The notes: generated by a model from the sequence alone, not told the origin. Numbered from the stretch's first letter, positions 1 through 12,899 are shown. The stretch: DNA of 64,000 bases from Chelonoidis abingdonii (GCF_003597395.2 NC_133773.1:67555463-67619462), one strand, 5' to 3'. Numbers and translations: made by a program.

Positions 1-1729
1 GAAGTCATATAGGAGCAAAATTCAGAACACCAAAGACAAATGGAAATACTATTAGGAAGATTATAAAGGGGAAAAAGAGAAAAAAAAGATTTAAAGCACA
101 CTGGTAGCAAGAGGATGGCGTAAGACTTAAATAAAGAAATAAACAAACAAACAAACAGATCTGAGATGTATAGTTGCTATCCTATTCAGCCCATATGTAA
201 CAGAATAATGGGATGTTTAATGCAATAATAATAAGAGAGAAAAGAGAAAACTCAGGATATAACACAAAAGTAACATATTAAATAATAAATCGACAATTCG
301 AATTGACTTCACATTAACAGTCTGATGAAATTCAAACTGATAGTAATAAAGGAACTCACAGACGAATCAGAATCAAAGGCAATTATTTGAGAATTTGTGG
401 AGAATGGGCAAAGGATTTTCTAATGGCAAACACACTGCTAGATATGGTGTGTTAACCTGGCAACAAAGTGGTTAATTATCACTAAATTTATTGAATATGG
501 TTAAATTATAATACTAATAGTTGTCACGTCCCCTTGACTAGCAGAGCATAGGGACAAATAGAAATGCATTGTTGCAACTATGTTCTAGCTTTCCTCTGTT
601 TTAATATGCAGAGAGTTTCCAGAAGAACAGCTTGAGAGCAGATGGAAAAAAGAGCTACCTTCTAAAATGCTTAAATGGCTGTTTTAATTTTTATCATATT
701 TTATAAACCTTTTCTTTAATAAAACTTAGCCATTGTGGTTATGTAAATTCCAACATGCAGTTAGTCTGAGTTTTAATACAGAAGACATCATAGCTATTTT
801 TGCAAAGGAAAATACAGACCAGCAAGTTTAATTTCAATGAGAGGCAAATTGCTAGTTTAATAAAACAATCATTTTGTAAGCAACAAGAGGGAAATAAAGT
901 GATTAGGTGGTAATCTGGATTCATCAAAAATTGCCATCAATTTGTTAGCGTTTCAGTAACAAGTAGGGAAGAGGAATTGAGTGAGCTCCTATAGGAATTT
1001 TTGGTGAGTGTTCAGTGTTACAGTTAAAAACTAGGAGAGTGTAAAGCACATTAAACAAATTCACAGACAACACTGAACAGGGATTACCATTTTTTTTGAT
1101 AGATAGAATAAAAATACGGTGGAGTCTTTATACAAAAGATTAAATCAATAAAATGAGATACAAAAGAATGCAAAGTGGGCTCCACAGTAAAGAAAAATCC
1201 AATGAACGCAAACTGAATGGAACAATGTTGTTTAGGTAGAAGTGCTATTTGGATGATAGTACATTTATAGTAGATTTATATTAGATTGTATCAATAGATA
1301 AGTGGAATAGGAATCTATTTGGTCTAGAACAAGGTTTCATGTGTCCCTCTTTCCAAAATTCCCTTTTATAATGTCCAAATACTTGAGACATTGTTACAGG
1401 TTTATATTTATTTGTAAGAAACTATATCACAAAACAGAACACATTAGTTTAGCTGAATTTGATGTGTGTTTCCCAAAGCAAGCTAAGTTCATTGCACCAG
1501 AGAGAAGATATGTTTTTTCTTAAGGACAGTCTAAACTATTATTGTTATTTTTTAACTCTGCTCTGCATGATCTGAATTTATTATTATTTTCTTGGTGTTT
1601 GTAACAATTATGAGACTGGTGCTTTCTGCTTCAAACAAAATATATACATAAAAGAAAAGCAAATGTAATAGGGGATAATAACTTGTATATGTATTAACAA
1701 TTATTACTTTCATTACTATAGTTGAAGAA
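1..1729. other. Unassigned AT-rich intron
   Basis: No gene, RNA or transposon end was recognised. Short open frames at 739-927 and 1341-1523 have no recognisable motif and are what AT-rich non-coding DNA gives by chance. Confidence 0.6.
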
Positions 1730-1800
1730 CCCCCGTCAAGGACCTAGAACCCACAGAAAGATTGTCCCTGCCCCACGGAGCTTACACTCTAAGTATATGC
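1730..1800 (-). repeat. SINE/LINE 3'-tail fragment
   Basis: Carries, in antisense, the widely repeated amniote tail motif: CCTAGAACCCAC, then TTGTCCCTGCCCCA, then GAGCTTACACTCTAA. The same tail occurs in sense at 12900-12975, 32500-32617 and 49470-49512. It is probably the end of a tRNA-SINE or an L3/CR1-type LINE. Confidence 0.6.
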
Positions 1801-2798
1801 ATTAAACACCTGTAGTACACACTTGCCTTCATGAACACAAAAGATCAGGAAGCTGAAGCTAGTAAAATATTTTGGCAATATATATAATTGCTAAATGAAC
1901 TGAGAAAAAAATTCAGATGTCATGGTTATTTTTTGCTGTGTGTTATAAATCCTGCTTATCAAATGGCAATTTAAATGCATGTTTTAACCAAAATAGTGCT
2001 CTACTTCTTGAATTCCCATGAGAATAATTTTATGAAAGTTAAAAGTCAGAATATGTCTGTGGGATAAAGTCCCAAGAGCTAACCTGTTTACAAACTGTCT
2101 ATCAGTATGAGGAGGTGAGTTCATGTTTCTAGATCTTCAGTGATATCATCCAGCTTTTATGTTTAAACAGATGGTCTCAGGGAACAGGAATAAATCCACA
2201 CTAAATACTGAAAAATATGTTTAAGAATACATCTTCTGATACGAATAGGAAATGAACCTCTCATCAGCTCTACATTCGCAAGAGAACTTTAAATACATCT
2301 ATTTGTAAAAATGACATTTTAACACTTACCACACAATACTATACGACAATCTATGTATAGTTATTCACGGGAATAGAATATGTCCAACAAAGACTGAAAA
2401 GGCTGTTCTAAAGTTAAATGAATTATTCCATAGCAGAACATTCTTTCCCTTCCCTAGAGCACATGATTAAACAATACTGGTAATGAGAGAGAGCCACTGT
2501 CAATATTTGCAACGTTAGTTGGTATTCCTGGCCAAAACAACTACAACCAACCAAAATCAGAAAACAAAGCAAAACCCCCACAAACTTCAGCTGGGATTTG
2601 CCAACAACAACCTTTGCTGTGTTTTTACAAAACCAAAAAGGACCACATTTACAATTTAAAAATTCTAATTGCCCGCCTATGTGCCTCTAAACAAATTGTT
2701 GGATCATTAATGTTGACTGGCATATGTTAAGAAACTGCCCTTAACTATGGTTCAGTGCTTTATGTGTTCCCTTCTGTGAATGATCCATAGTGGATAGG

Positions 2799-3895
2799 TG
2801 TGACACTCTATAAGCAACACCCTGGCACCCCCATATTTACCATATTGATATAATTTTTTATATGTTTTCTACAAAATATGCCTTGTGAGGTATCATTCTA
2901 AAAGTCATGATGTGTTGAACTTTAAATATCCTGTTGGATTGTATGTGTTGTTATTGTATGTGAAGTTATGAAGTCTTGCTGTGTGTGTTACTGAAATATG
3001 TTGTGAAATTGGAAACACCCACAATCAGCCTTTCAGGTACAAGAATGGATACACCAGACAGTGTTGATGGACCATGAAGGGGAATCCACAGTACTAAGGA
3101 CTATTACAGGATCTGAATACAATAAAGGCTTCTCTGAGAGAGCATGTAAACAACAGAGATAGCAAAAGATCTTTCCAGCAAGCTGGAGGAACCTAAAAAG
3201 GAGGGGAAGTGACATCATCATTTGGCCTCACTTCCCCCACAATTCAAAACCTGGAAATACATCTGGCAAATAAAGACTGAACTCGGAAGGTGGTCCCAGG
3301 CTGGAAAGGACAATCCCAGCCTGTGTATTAAGGAACAATACAACTAGGGTGAGACACTGCTTGATTCAAATCCCGTCTAGTTTATAGAACTTGGATTGTG
3401 TTTTTACTTTTATTTTTTAGATAATCAGCTTTGATCTGGATGCTTACTACTTATAATCACTTAAAAACTTTCTGTAGTTAATAAATCTGTTTTATATTTT
3501 ACCTAAAACAGTGTGTTGCTTGGAGTGCTTGGGGAATCTGTTCAGTGTAAAAAGCTGGTCCATGCCCACTTTCCTTTGTGGAAGTGGCAGACTGGATAAT
3601 AAATTTACATTGGTCAGGTTTCTGACCAAGCAAGATGGTACAGCTCTGGGGTCCTAGGCTGGGGAGCTGGGGGAATTGGCTGGAGCCTTTCTATTTTTAG
3701 TTAATGAGTGGTTAAGAGAAGCATTCATGTAACTCAGCTGGGTGTGTCCCTGCCTATGGATGGCTGCGTAAGTGAAGGATCAGGAGAGTACTGGAGCTTG
3801 TCACAGCACCACAATGGGAGAGAGAGCCCAGGTTTGTATGCCAGAGGACTCAGTGGTACCCCAGTTCCAAGTTGCACCCTGGGGAACACATCACA
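2799..3895 (+). mobile_element. Solo LTR of an endogenous retrovirus
   Basis: A 1097-bp non-coding segment begins TGTGACA and ends ATCACA, giving the TG...CA ends and short inverted termini of a retroviral LTR. It is flanked by ATAGG and ATGGG, a 5-bp target duplication with one mismatch. Plus-strand AATAAA signals near 3270 and 3480 fit a polyadenylation region in the sense orientation. No gag, pol or env and no second LTR is present, so this is a solo LTR left by recombination between the two LTRs. I recognise it as a common turtle LTR type; the class (ERV1 or ERVL-like) is not certain. Confidence 0.75.
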
Positions 3896-4034
3896 ATGGG
3901 TATTTTACAGCTCTCAGATATAGAAGTTGGTTCTTTAGCTCAAGCTGTACAGGCTCGTGCTTTTCATTCTAGTTCAATTCCATCATGACCAAAGTAGCAG
4001 TCATCCTAAGAACACCTCATAATTAGAAAGAGTA

Positions 4035-4065
<31 letters not shown>

Positions 4066-4599
4066 TAATAAAAACAAATTATGCATTGGTATCTGAACTT
4101 CCAACAAGAGGGTACTCTCATTCAGTGATACTCTGCATTCTGACTAGGGGACTGACCTCACTGCACATTTAGTGGTGACCCTTGTATGGCTTATCAGAAA
4201 AGGTGTATTGTCCCTTTTAGAGTAGCCAGCGACCCAGAGTTACCTAGCAGTTTTTGTTCAAGTTGCATTTTATAATGATAAAATTTCTAAAGCATTTTGT
4301 AATACAATGAGACTTAATTATGACAGTATCAACTGTTCTTGATGCAGTCTCTCTGGGGTTCCAGCTGTCTCCTAACTGGACCCCTTCAATTCACCTACAG
4401 TTAGACCAGTCCATAAATGCTTAACCTAAACTGAGTCTACCAGCTCCTCAACTGTAGGACTTATAGTCTTCTTTTTGTCACCATCTTCAAAGCATGAATG
4501 GTGGCTCTTGCCTTTCTACTATCCTATGCTTTTCTGATGCACTTTTGCTCTCTGTTCTCCCTCCTTTATAGCTGGGCTTGTTTTCTTTATTGGTCACAG
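3896..4599. other. Unassigned intron
   Basis: Contains a short TAA microsatellite but no recognisable gene or transposon end. Confidence 0.5.
4037..4072. repeat. (TAA)n microsatellite
   Basis: A run of AAT/TAA units with one interruption, about 36 bp. It may be the decayed A-rich tail of a SINE. Confidence 0.85.
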
Positions 4600-4960
4600 C
4601 TGTGGGCAGCGGCAGCTCCAGGTACCGGCGCTCCAAGCACGTGCCTGGGGCAGCAAGCCCTGTGGGGCGGCCTGCCAGTCGCCATGAGGGCAGCAGTCAG
4701 GTTGCTTTCGGCAGCATGCCTGCAGGAGGTCTGCCAGTCCCACGGCTTCAGTGGTAATTCGGCGGTGGGTAAGCCAAAGCCATGGGACCAGCGGACCTCC
4801 TGCAGGCATGCCACCGAATCCGCGTTACCAGCGGACTTCCCGCAGGCGCACCACCGAAAGCCACCTGACTCCCGTGTTTGGGGTGGCAAAATACATAGAA
4901 CCGCCCCTGGCTGTGGGTGCATGCCTCTGTGATTGGCAGTTCTGGCAGCTGTGTGGTGGC
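4600..4960. repeat. GC-rich imperfect palindromic repeat
   Basis: A sharply GC-rich block in AT-rich intron. The left arm near 4702-4745 (GCATGCCTGCAGGAGGTC) pairs with the right arm near 4783-4825 (GACCTCCTGCAGGCATGC). A third related unit lies near 4832-4860. CpG sites show TG/CA decay. The overlapping open frames on both strands (4498-4932, 4587-5051) arise from GC content, not coding selection. I recognise the motif as a repeat of turtle genomes; its class is unknown to me. Confidence 0.6.
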
Positions 4961-4999
4961 ATGGCCAGCCTGATTGCCTGGAAACAAGGAAGAATCTCC

Positions 5000-7039
5000 T
5001 CTCTCTTCTGGCTACACTTAGTATAGAGTATGTAAATCCCCTTACAGTCAATATATTTTCTACTTATTTTTTCCAATATTAAGGATGCATTTTAAAGTTA
5101 AGAAATTTAGTGGATATATTGGTGATATGGGGCAGGGTGTGTGTGTTATATTTAGCACTTAGGAGCCTTGAAAGCATCCTTCATATTGGAAATGATGATG
5201 AGTGTTTTTACCATAGCACATCTTCCTCCCTTCTCAAATCATTACTGATTTGAGACGTTTATAATACTAAACATAATTCAATAAATGACAGTTCTGACAT
5301 CTTCTTCAAGTTAGCAAGGTAGCTGATTTGGTACTTTTAAGTATGCTATTCCATGAATCTGCAAGGTCTATATTTGGAGGCTAATTCAGGATGAACTCTG
5401 GCTTGGGCTAACAGAAGTTGGGTTTATCATCAGTATTATGTCCTTGCGGAATAGGGACATAGAAGGATTCATGGGCGGGGAGGCGGGAATCATGACTGAT
5501 ATTAACAGGGGCTATGAAAGCTGCTTCCTTACTCTACTTTATGAAAATTAAATTGCAATAAAAGTTGAAAGGAAAAGGAAAGGAAGGGAAACATATAGGA
5601 GTAAGCTGCTCAGACAGGCTTACTGAGCAGTGTCTAGGGATGGAGCAGTTACTTTATCTCAGTATATATTTAATATTTTAGGTCTCATTGAAACATAGTA
5701 TAACATCACTAGCATATCCTAACTTGTTTCATCTGAGGTACGTGGAACAGATGATTTTTTTTCCATTCCAAGAAGGCCTGTGAAAATGGTATTCCTTTTT
5801 AACGTTGATTGAGTCCTTCATTCAAAGATGCAGAAAGTGATATGACTATATATCTTTTAAAAAGTTATCAAAGCTCCAAACAATAGAGTCAAAAAGTAGT
5901 ATAGTTCTATGGACACTTGTGGTACCATTCCTTACAAAAGCTACTTAGACTAGCATACTCATACCCTGCCTTCGGAACCCGGGAGTGGGAGACAAAAGAC
6001 CAGCCTTGTCTCTGGCATGCCAAATGATTCCGATGGTACAGGTTCCACAGTCCTAAGATGGAGGCGATAAGGGTCAAATGTTGAATAGCTAAGTTATACT
6101 GCTAAAGCTGAGCTGATTGCTAAACAAGAGAGAACTAAACATCTAAACAAATCAAAGAATCAAAGAAGGCCTAATTCCATAGGGTGGTTTGCCCTCTTAT
6201 AGGGTCTTGGCACTATTCTAAATATTCATGTTAGTGCCTAACCTTCGATGTCCAAACATCATTGCCTCATCTACATACACCTTAGGTTACATTTACTCTG
6301 TAGGTTCACATATACATGCATACTAATATCAGTTATCTCATTCTTGAAACCCATTACCTTTTGCCTGGACCGCGACTTCCAAGTTTTTGTGCTATTCCTT
6401 ATGGTTATTGGTGTGTTCCAGAATTCTGGTAAACACATTCAGTTCCCCAAAGTCTGAAAGGATAATCATTAGGCCATATACTTATGCCAGAGGTTACAGG
6501 CAGTTCAGAAGTCACTTATGAATTTAAGGATAAACCATCTCTGTTTTGATCCATTGAACAAGCTGACTAGGGAATTGGGGAGAGGGAGTGTGTCATGATC
6601 AGTGTGTTGGTTACGCCATGGTCAGTGGAGGATCACATCACTTCTTAGCTCCTATTCAATAACTTATTGAAACAAAGGGCTATAGGATTTATTACTGAGA
6701 TTCCAGAAGTCCACCTTTATTTAATATCCATGCAGTGATCCTCTTCTGTCCATTTGTGGGATACAGCATACTTGGCTACAGTAGGTTTATCACATTATAC
6801 CTCCACTATAAATGTTAATTAAAAAAAAAATCAGTAATCTGCAGTGGACTTCCCCTGACAGTGTAGGTTAATGTTACTTCACTGGAGTACAAGTTGGAGT
6901 TATAATAAAGTCATATAAATGTACTTATTACAAAATTACAATAGTCAGATATTTGGATATACAAATAAATATGCCGCATGTATATATTTACCTCATGTTC
7001 AACTACATATTTTGTTTTGCCTTCTTATTTCCTTTGTGC
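5000..7039. other. Unassigned intron
   Basis: No gene or transposon end was recognised. The segment 5940-6660 has a slightly more repeat-like texture (a CCCGGGAGTGGGAG motif, a CATGATCAGTGTG block) and could be an old LTR fragment, but I could not find ends or duplications. Confidence 0.5.
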
Positions 7040-7125
7040 ACCTAGGATGAAATTCCGGCCACAGTGAAGTCAATGGCAAAGCTCCCATTAACGTTAATGT
7101 AGTCAGGATTTCACTCCTAGTCACG
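7040..7125. repeat. Palindromic interspersed repeat fragment
   Basis: Contains AGTGAAGTCAATGGCAAAG followed by CCCATTAACGTTAATG and CAGGATTTCACTC, an imperfect inverted repeat seen throughout sauropsid genomes. Related fragments are at 31537-31565 and 35522-35600. Confidence 0.5.
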
Positions 7126-7828
7126 GACAAGAAGCTAAAATGTACATCCATTAAATCCTATTCCAAACGACTATGCTGAAGGGAGGAAAACACCTAATGA
7201 AAGGGAGGAAAAGTTCTCATCACTCAGGAGCATTTATACTAATAAGATGCCTCAAGACTGTGCTGAACAGATCAAAATACCACAAATCAGGACTCCCCAG
7301 AACTTAGGTCTTCCATGTGCTGCTGCTACACCATCCTAGTGAAATTTAAAATGACTTTTGTGTATGCAGTGTGCTGTTCCCAACCAAGGGAAGTTTGATC
7401 TTATATTACAATAAAATATTACTTTTTGAAGTTAAAGCAATGAAAACCTCCACAAGGCAGATTCCCCACAGGTAATCCTAACCTTTACATAGCTGCTTCA
7501 TGACATAAATGTCTGCACCTTATAAATTTTACAGTGTAGAACATAAAATAACTGAAGTTTATATACTAAAATTCAATCGGAATAAAGTCTCTGAATAAGT
7601 TTAAGTTGTTCAAACATAGATTGGATTTCTGAACTAGATTAAATGTCATTTTGCTATGAAGTCCATCTCAGCAGAAAATTGTAATTGTTCCCTGCCAAAG
7701 GATATATACAAATATATATTACGTTAAGAGTTAGTTTGGGCCAGCAATTGCTACATAGTGAAAATAACCATGATATCCTGAGTAGTGACTCTTGCTGAAT
7801 GACTTTTTAATTGTGACTATAGTATACA

Positions 7829-7870
7829 CACATATATTATATACACACACAAGCATGCACACACACAAAT
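7829..7870. repeat. (CA)n/(TA)n microsatellite
   Basis: Interrupted ACACAC and TATA units. Confidence 0.7.
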
Positions 7871-8094
7871 CTCCATGTGATAATATTGATATAAAAATAC
7901 ATGTTTGCAAAGTCAAGCACTGGAAATTTAAGAAATGCCAGAGTTAAGGTTTCATCTGCAATCTTAATTCATCCCCCTTGTGCAATTACATTATCATGTA
8001 GTATTTTTTTCCACAGAACCCCTGACTTGTTTATTGTACAGGGTAGACAGTGCTTATTGAATGGGCAGCTGTTCCATCTTTCTTCATACCTGAA

Positions 8095-10253
8095 ATGCTA
8101 ACAAACACAGCTGTGACATATTCGGCATCACAAAGACTTGGTGGGATAATATGCATGACTAAAATACTGGTATAGAAGGGTACAGCTTGCTCAGGAAGGA
8201 CAGGCAGGGGAAAAAGGGAGGATGTGTTGCCTTATATATTAAAAATGTATATACTTGGACTGAGGTTGAGATGGAAATAGGAGACAGACTTTCTGAAAGT
8301 CTCTGGGTAAGGATAAAAGGGGTAAAAAACAAGGGTCATGTCGTGTTAGGTGTCTACTACAGACCACTTAAACAAGAAGAAGATGTGGATGAGGCCTTTT
8401 TTAAACCACTAACAAATTATTCAAAGCACGGGACTTGGTGGTGATGGGTGACTTCAACTACCCAGATAACTGTTGAGAAAATAAAACATCAAGACACAGA
8501 TTATCCAACAAATTGTTGAAACGTATTGGAGACAATTTTTTATTTCAGAAAGTGGAGAAAGTTACTATGGGACAGGCTGTTCTAAATTTGATTTTGGCAA
8601 ATAGGGAGGAACTGGTTGACAATTTGAAAATGGAGGACAGTTTTGGTGAAAGTGATCATGATTCTAAGGAACGGTAAGAGGAAAAAACAGCACAGTAATG
8701 ATAGTGGATTTCAAGAAGGCAAACTTTATTAAACTCAGGGAGTAAGATCAGGTAAGAACCAATGGGGAGTAAGTCTAAGGGGAAAAACAGTTGAAGACAG
8801 TTGGAAGTTTTTCAAAGAGACATTATTAAGGGTACAAGAGCAAACTATCCCACTGTGTAAGAAAGGTAGGAAGTATGGCAAGAGACCACCCTCTTCAGAG
8901 ATCTGAAGATCAAAAGAGAGTATTACAAAAAGTGGAAATTAGGTCAAATTATAAAGGATGAATACAAACAAATAACACAATTATGTAGGGATAAAATTAG
9001 AAAGTCACAAAACAAGATTAAACTAGCTACAGACAAAAAGTAACAAGAAAACATGTATGAATACATTAGAAGCAATAGGAAGACCAAGGACAGGGTAGGC
9101 CCTTTGCTCAATGAGAGGGGAAAAATAACAACAGAAAATGTGGAAATGGCAGAAGTGCTATGACTTTTTGTTTCAGTTTCTCATACACTAACTAGGTGAA
9201 ATACTACCTATATGGAGCTACCGTCAGATGGATATATAACTGGTTGGAAAACCATTCCCAAAGGGTAGTTATCAGTGGTTAACCATCAAGCTGGAAGGGC
9301 ATATTGAGTGGGATCCTACCGGGATCAGTTTGGGGTCCAGTTCTGTTCAGTATCTTCATAAATGATTTAGATAATGGCATAGGGAGAACACAAAGTTTGT
9401 TGATGAAACCAGTTGAGAGGTGCTTTGGAGGATAGGATTAAAATTCAAAATGAGCTGGACAAACTGGATAAATGGTCTGAAGTGAAAAGGATGAAATTCA
9501 GTAAGGACAAATGCTAAATACTCCACTTAGGAAGGAACAATTATTTGCACACATACAAAATGGGGAATGACTGTCTAGAAAGGAGTACTGCAGAAAGGGA
9601 TCTGGGGGTCACAGAGTATCACAAGCTAAATATGAGTCAACAGTGTAACACTGTTGCAAAACAAGCAAACATCATTCTGTGATGTACTTGCAGGAGTGTT
9701 GTAAGCAAGACACAAGAACTAATTCTTCTGTTCTACTTTGCGCTGATATGGCCTCAACTGGAGTAGTGTGTCCGCTGGGTGCCACATTTTAGGAAAGATG
9801 TGGACAAATTGGAGAAAATCTAGAGAAGAGCAACAAAAAATGATTAAAGGGTTAGAAAACATGACCTATGAGAGAAGATTGAAAAAATTGGATTTGTTTA
9901 GTCTGGAGAAGAGAAGACTGAGAGGGGACATGAGAGCAGTTTTCAAAAACATAAAACATTGTTACAAGGAGGAGAGAGAAAAATAGTTTTTCTTAACCTC
10001 TGAGGATAGGACAAGAAACAATGTGTTTAAAGTGGTTTAGGTTGGACATTAGGAAGAAAATTCCTAACTGCCAGAGTGGTAAAACACTGGAATAAATTGC
10101 CTAGGGTTGTGGAATTTCTATGATTGGAGATTTTAAAGAGCAAGTTAAACAAACACCTGTCAGGGCTGTTCTAGATAATACGGAGTCCTGCCATGAGTTC
10201 AGCGGACTGGATTAGATGATCTCTTGCAGTCCCTTACAGTTCTATGATTCTAT
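8095..10253 (+). mobile_element. CR1 LINE, internally deleted
   Basis: A decayed CR1 retrotransposon in sense. It opens in the ORF2 endonuclease (ITKTWWDN, GYSLLRKDRQGKKGGC), continues to the endonuclease core (VMGDFNYP near 8440), then through the linker. Near 9175-9200 it jumps from upstream RT linker sequence directly to the part after the RT catalytic core (GYITGWKT region), so the central RT is missing. The 3' end closes with a GATCTCTTGCAGTCCCTTAC motif and a CTATGATTCTA octamer tail typical of CR1. Many stops and frameshifts; not functional. Confidence 0.88.
8187..8444 (+). pseudogene. CR1 ORF2 endonuclease remnant
   Basis: An 85-codon open stretch with the CR1 apurinic-type endonuclease motifs LLRKDRQGKKGG, SLWVRIKG and VVLGVYYRP. 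The family uses this domain to nick target DNA. The frame breaks before the MGDFNYP motif and resumes in another frame. The start methionine is internal, so this is a fragment. Confidence 0.8.
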
Positions 10254-10319
10254 ATCTTCATTATTTAATGTCTTTATCTTAGAATATATTTACCACCATT
10301 CACAAACATTTATGAATTT

Positions 10320-10700
10320 ATCTTTACTACATGCATAGGTGAGGTGAGAAGGTGATATTATATCCATTTAAAAGGTGGAGGAATGAAGCACAGACATATT
10401 AAGGCCAAAACTGAAAAAGGTATCCATTAATTTTGTGTGCCCAACTTGAGATACATAGTGCCTGACATTTCAGAGTACTTAGTATTGCTATAGTGCTTTA
10501 TATATTTAAGAATAGCTTCCATTGCCTTCAGTTGAAGTTGTGACAGCTCAGTACTTCTGAAAATCAGACCCCATGATTTAGAGTCAAGCATCCAAAAATT
10601 GGAGACACAAAATTAGTGGCTACCTGTGAAAAGTTTTGTTTAGGTGACTTGCCTAGGGTCACACAGGGATTCTGTGGCAATGACAGTTCCGTAGGGTGGG
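10320..10700 (-). repeat. MIR-type SINE with inserted palindromic module
   Basis: Antisense MIR-like core flanks a middle block. Left, the AGGTGAGGTGAGAAGG...GAATGAAGCACAGA segment; right, GTGACTTGCCTAGGGTCACA. The middle (about 10410-10625) is an imperfect hairpin whose arms contain GTGTGCCCAACTTGAGATAC and a diverged inverse CCAAAAATTGGAGACAC. The same order is seen at 29100-29490. Confidence 0.55.
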
Positions 10701-12599
10701 GATTTGACTGCTTCAACCATGAGACTTTCACACTTCATTCTTCTCCTGTTCCCCAGTATGTCCCCTACCATCTTGTTACCTCCTCCTTCCACTGACCCAA
10801 CCCCCATTGTTCCCATCATCCCAAACCTGTTCTTAAACCCTACAACCATATCCACCCTCACATGCCTCAGTGCCTCCAGATTGTTCCTATTCCTTTTTAC
10901 TACAATCCCTTCAGCCTATCCTTATCTCCCCTGTCTACTCACCCCAACGCACTCTAGTAAGGGTGCGCCCTCCTCCTCTTTCATTCTGTCTGGAAGCCAG
11001 AATTTCTGCCTGAGTTCTGTTACTTCCAGAAGGAGCAATTACACAAGTCTTGCTTAGCTCTTGTAACTCCGAGCTATAGCACACTCAATTCAGAGGGAAT
11101 CAGATTTTTAAAAAATATCAGTCTAAAACAAATCTCTACTAGGCATGGGCAAACAGCAAATTTTCAGAGGGTTATACTCAGCCAAATATGGGTAAATTTT
11201 CAAAAAAGACACCAAAAAAACCCCTAACTCTTTTCATGGCAGGTCTGCCCCTCTGCAACAAAGCTTGGAAGTGACACAGTTTCTCAAATAACTGACTGTA
11301 AGAATTTAACAGTCCAAAAATATTAGACCTTTAAAACCAATTTATAAGGTGTCCAGTGTTTCACTGGTCTCTATTTTCATATTATGAATTTTTTAAAGAG
11401 GAGAAAAAATAGAAAAGCCTTAAAAAAAAAAGGTTGCATAGTTAAACACAGAGCAGTACATTCTAGAGTTAAGACGGTGATTATTAATGTTGCATGTACA
11501 TTAACATGCACAAATATTATAAAGGCATCCACAATGATCTGATTATGGACTATTTCTCAAATAAAATGAAAAATAAAGAAGTTGATTTTCAGTTTTCAAT
11601 ATGTTTTTCAATTTCAATTGATCAATTAGGCTAATAACTTGTTTTCAGGCTACTAATGCATTATAGTTCAATTTATAAAACAAAACCTTCAGTCAATTCA
11701 TTACAGATATTTGGACCTTTAAACTATTTAAAAATAATGATATTCATTAGCATATTCTCCACAGGCAAATACAGTTTAACCTTGCGTAATGAACATGGAA
11801 CGTGGAGTAGATATTAGCAAAACATACTTTGCATATCTTACTTGTATTAGTAAGAAACATTTGTCATAAAACTGTTCTTCTAAAACACATTTTCTGAACA
11901 CAACAATAGCTACTGATGATTTTCTTATATAAAGATCATGGCACTTAGCTTGTAAGGAAAGCCTGTTATTTTCTATTTTCATTTGAACATTTTCTCTTTA
12001 TAATAATTACTATTTAGTAGGATACTTAAGGCTGAACATGATGACAACTTTATTCTACTTGTGTAAAAATCTACCTGAAGCCATAAAAGACTTAGATCTG
12101 ATAGCGCTGATTTTATTTAAGATATCTCAAAATAAGGAGAAAATTCTTCCTTTAGAAACTGTTTTGCCATCAGATTGGACTCTGTACATTCAATGCTGAA
12201 TTGAACAAAAATACACTGCTTCTGAAAACAGGGCTCTTCATATTAAATATTGTAAGAACTGAATTTGTTTTGTATGATAATAATTCTGCCTGTGGAATCA
12301 TTATGTAAAATTTAAATTCTAGTAAAAACATACAGTGAAAAAAAAATTTATGTGAATGACACTAATTTGTTCATATTTTCTATTACCAAATACTCCCTTC
12401 ACAGCACTGTTTCATTTCACATGCTGTGGAAATTTATCATCTCAACAATTATAACTTATCTGGTCTTTCTGCATCTTCTTTTTCTCATTCAGTCTAGCCA
12501 AGATATCAACTATATTCATTTGCTTTTTTATTCTAACAATATCAAATCCAAGCTCTCTCATTTTAATGGTTCTAATTACTCTAGTACCCATCTACATCA
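10701..12599. other. Unassigned intron
   Basis: No gene seen. The open frame at 10704-11057 is pyrimidine-rich low-complexity sequence. Near 11150-11230 there are short AAATTTTCA-type hairpin-repeat words. Confidence 0.5.
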
Positions 12600-12690
12600 G
12601 TGCTTTCAGGCCCCGATTTCAACAAAACACTTAAGTATAGGTTTCACTAACTTCATGAGCTTAAGTGTTTTGCTGAATAGGGATGATTTA
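12600..12690. repeat. Short hairpin repeat
   Basis: Arms CAACAAAACACTTAAG and CTTAAGTGTTTTGCTGAA lie 30-40 bp apart, preceded by GGCCCCGATT. This matches a palindromic interspersed repeat common in birds and reptiles, with a shortened loop. Confidence 0.6.
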
Positions 12691-12899
12691 AGCAGAGGTT
12701 TAAATTCTTTTCCTTCCATTTCTCTGTCTCCCACTTTTGGCTTCACAAGCTGTCTTCTAGGTAGGCTCTCTTTTGTCCACCAGGTGCACTCCATCCCTCT
12801 CCCATTTTTAAATCCCTTGTTAAAAGCCATTGCTACCTGGAATCTTTACCAACTACTACTTCTCATCAATAATTCATCACATGCTCTCTTTCCTTAATT

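Noticed and set aside
4498..5051. Overlapping open frames of 144 and 154 codons on both strands
   Set aside because: Both lie in the GC-rich palindromic island, where stops are rare in all frames; no family features.
5940..6660. Possible second LTR or old ERV piece
   Set aside because: Repeat-like texture only; no TG...CA ends, no duplications and no protein trail could be shown.
12352..12897. 181-codon plus-strand open frame
   Set aside because: AT-rich, hydrophobic and without motif; overlaps a hairpin repeat (12600-12690). Explained by base composition.
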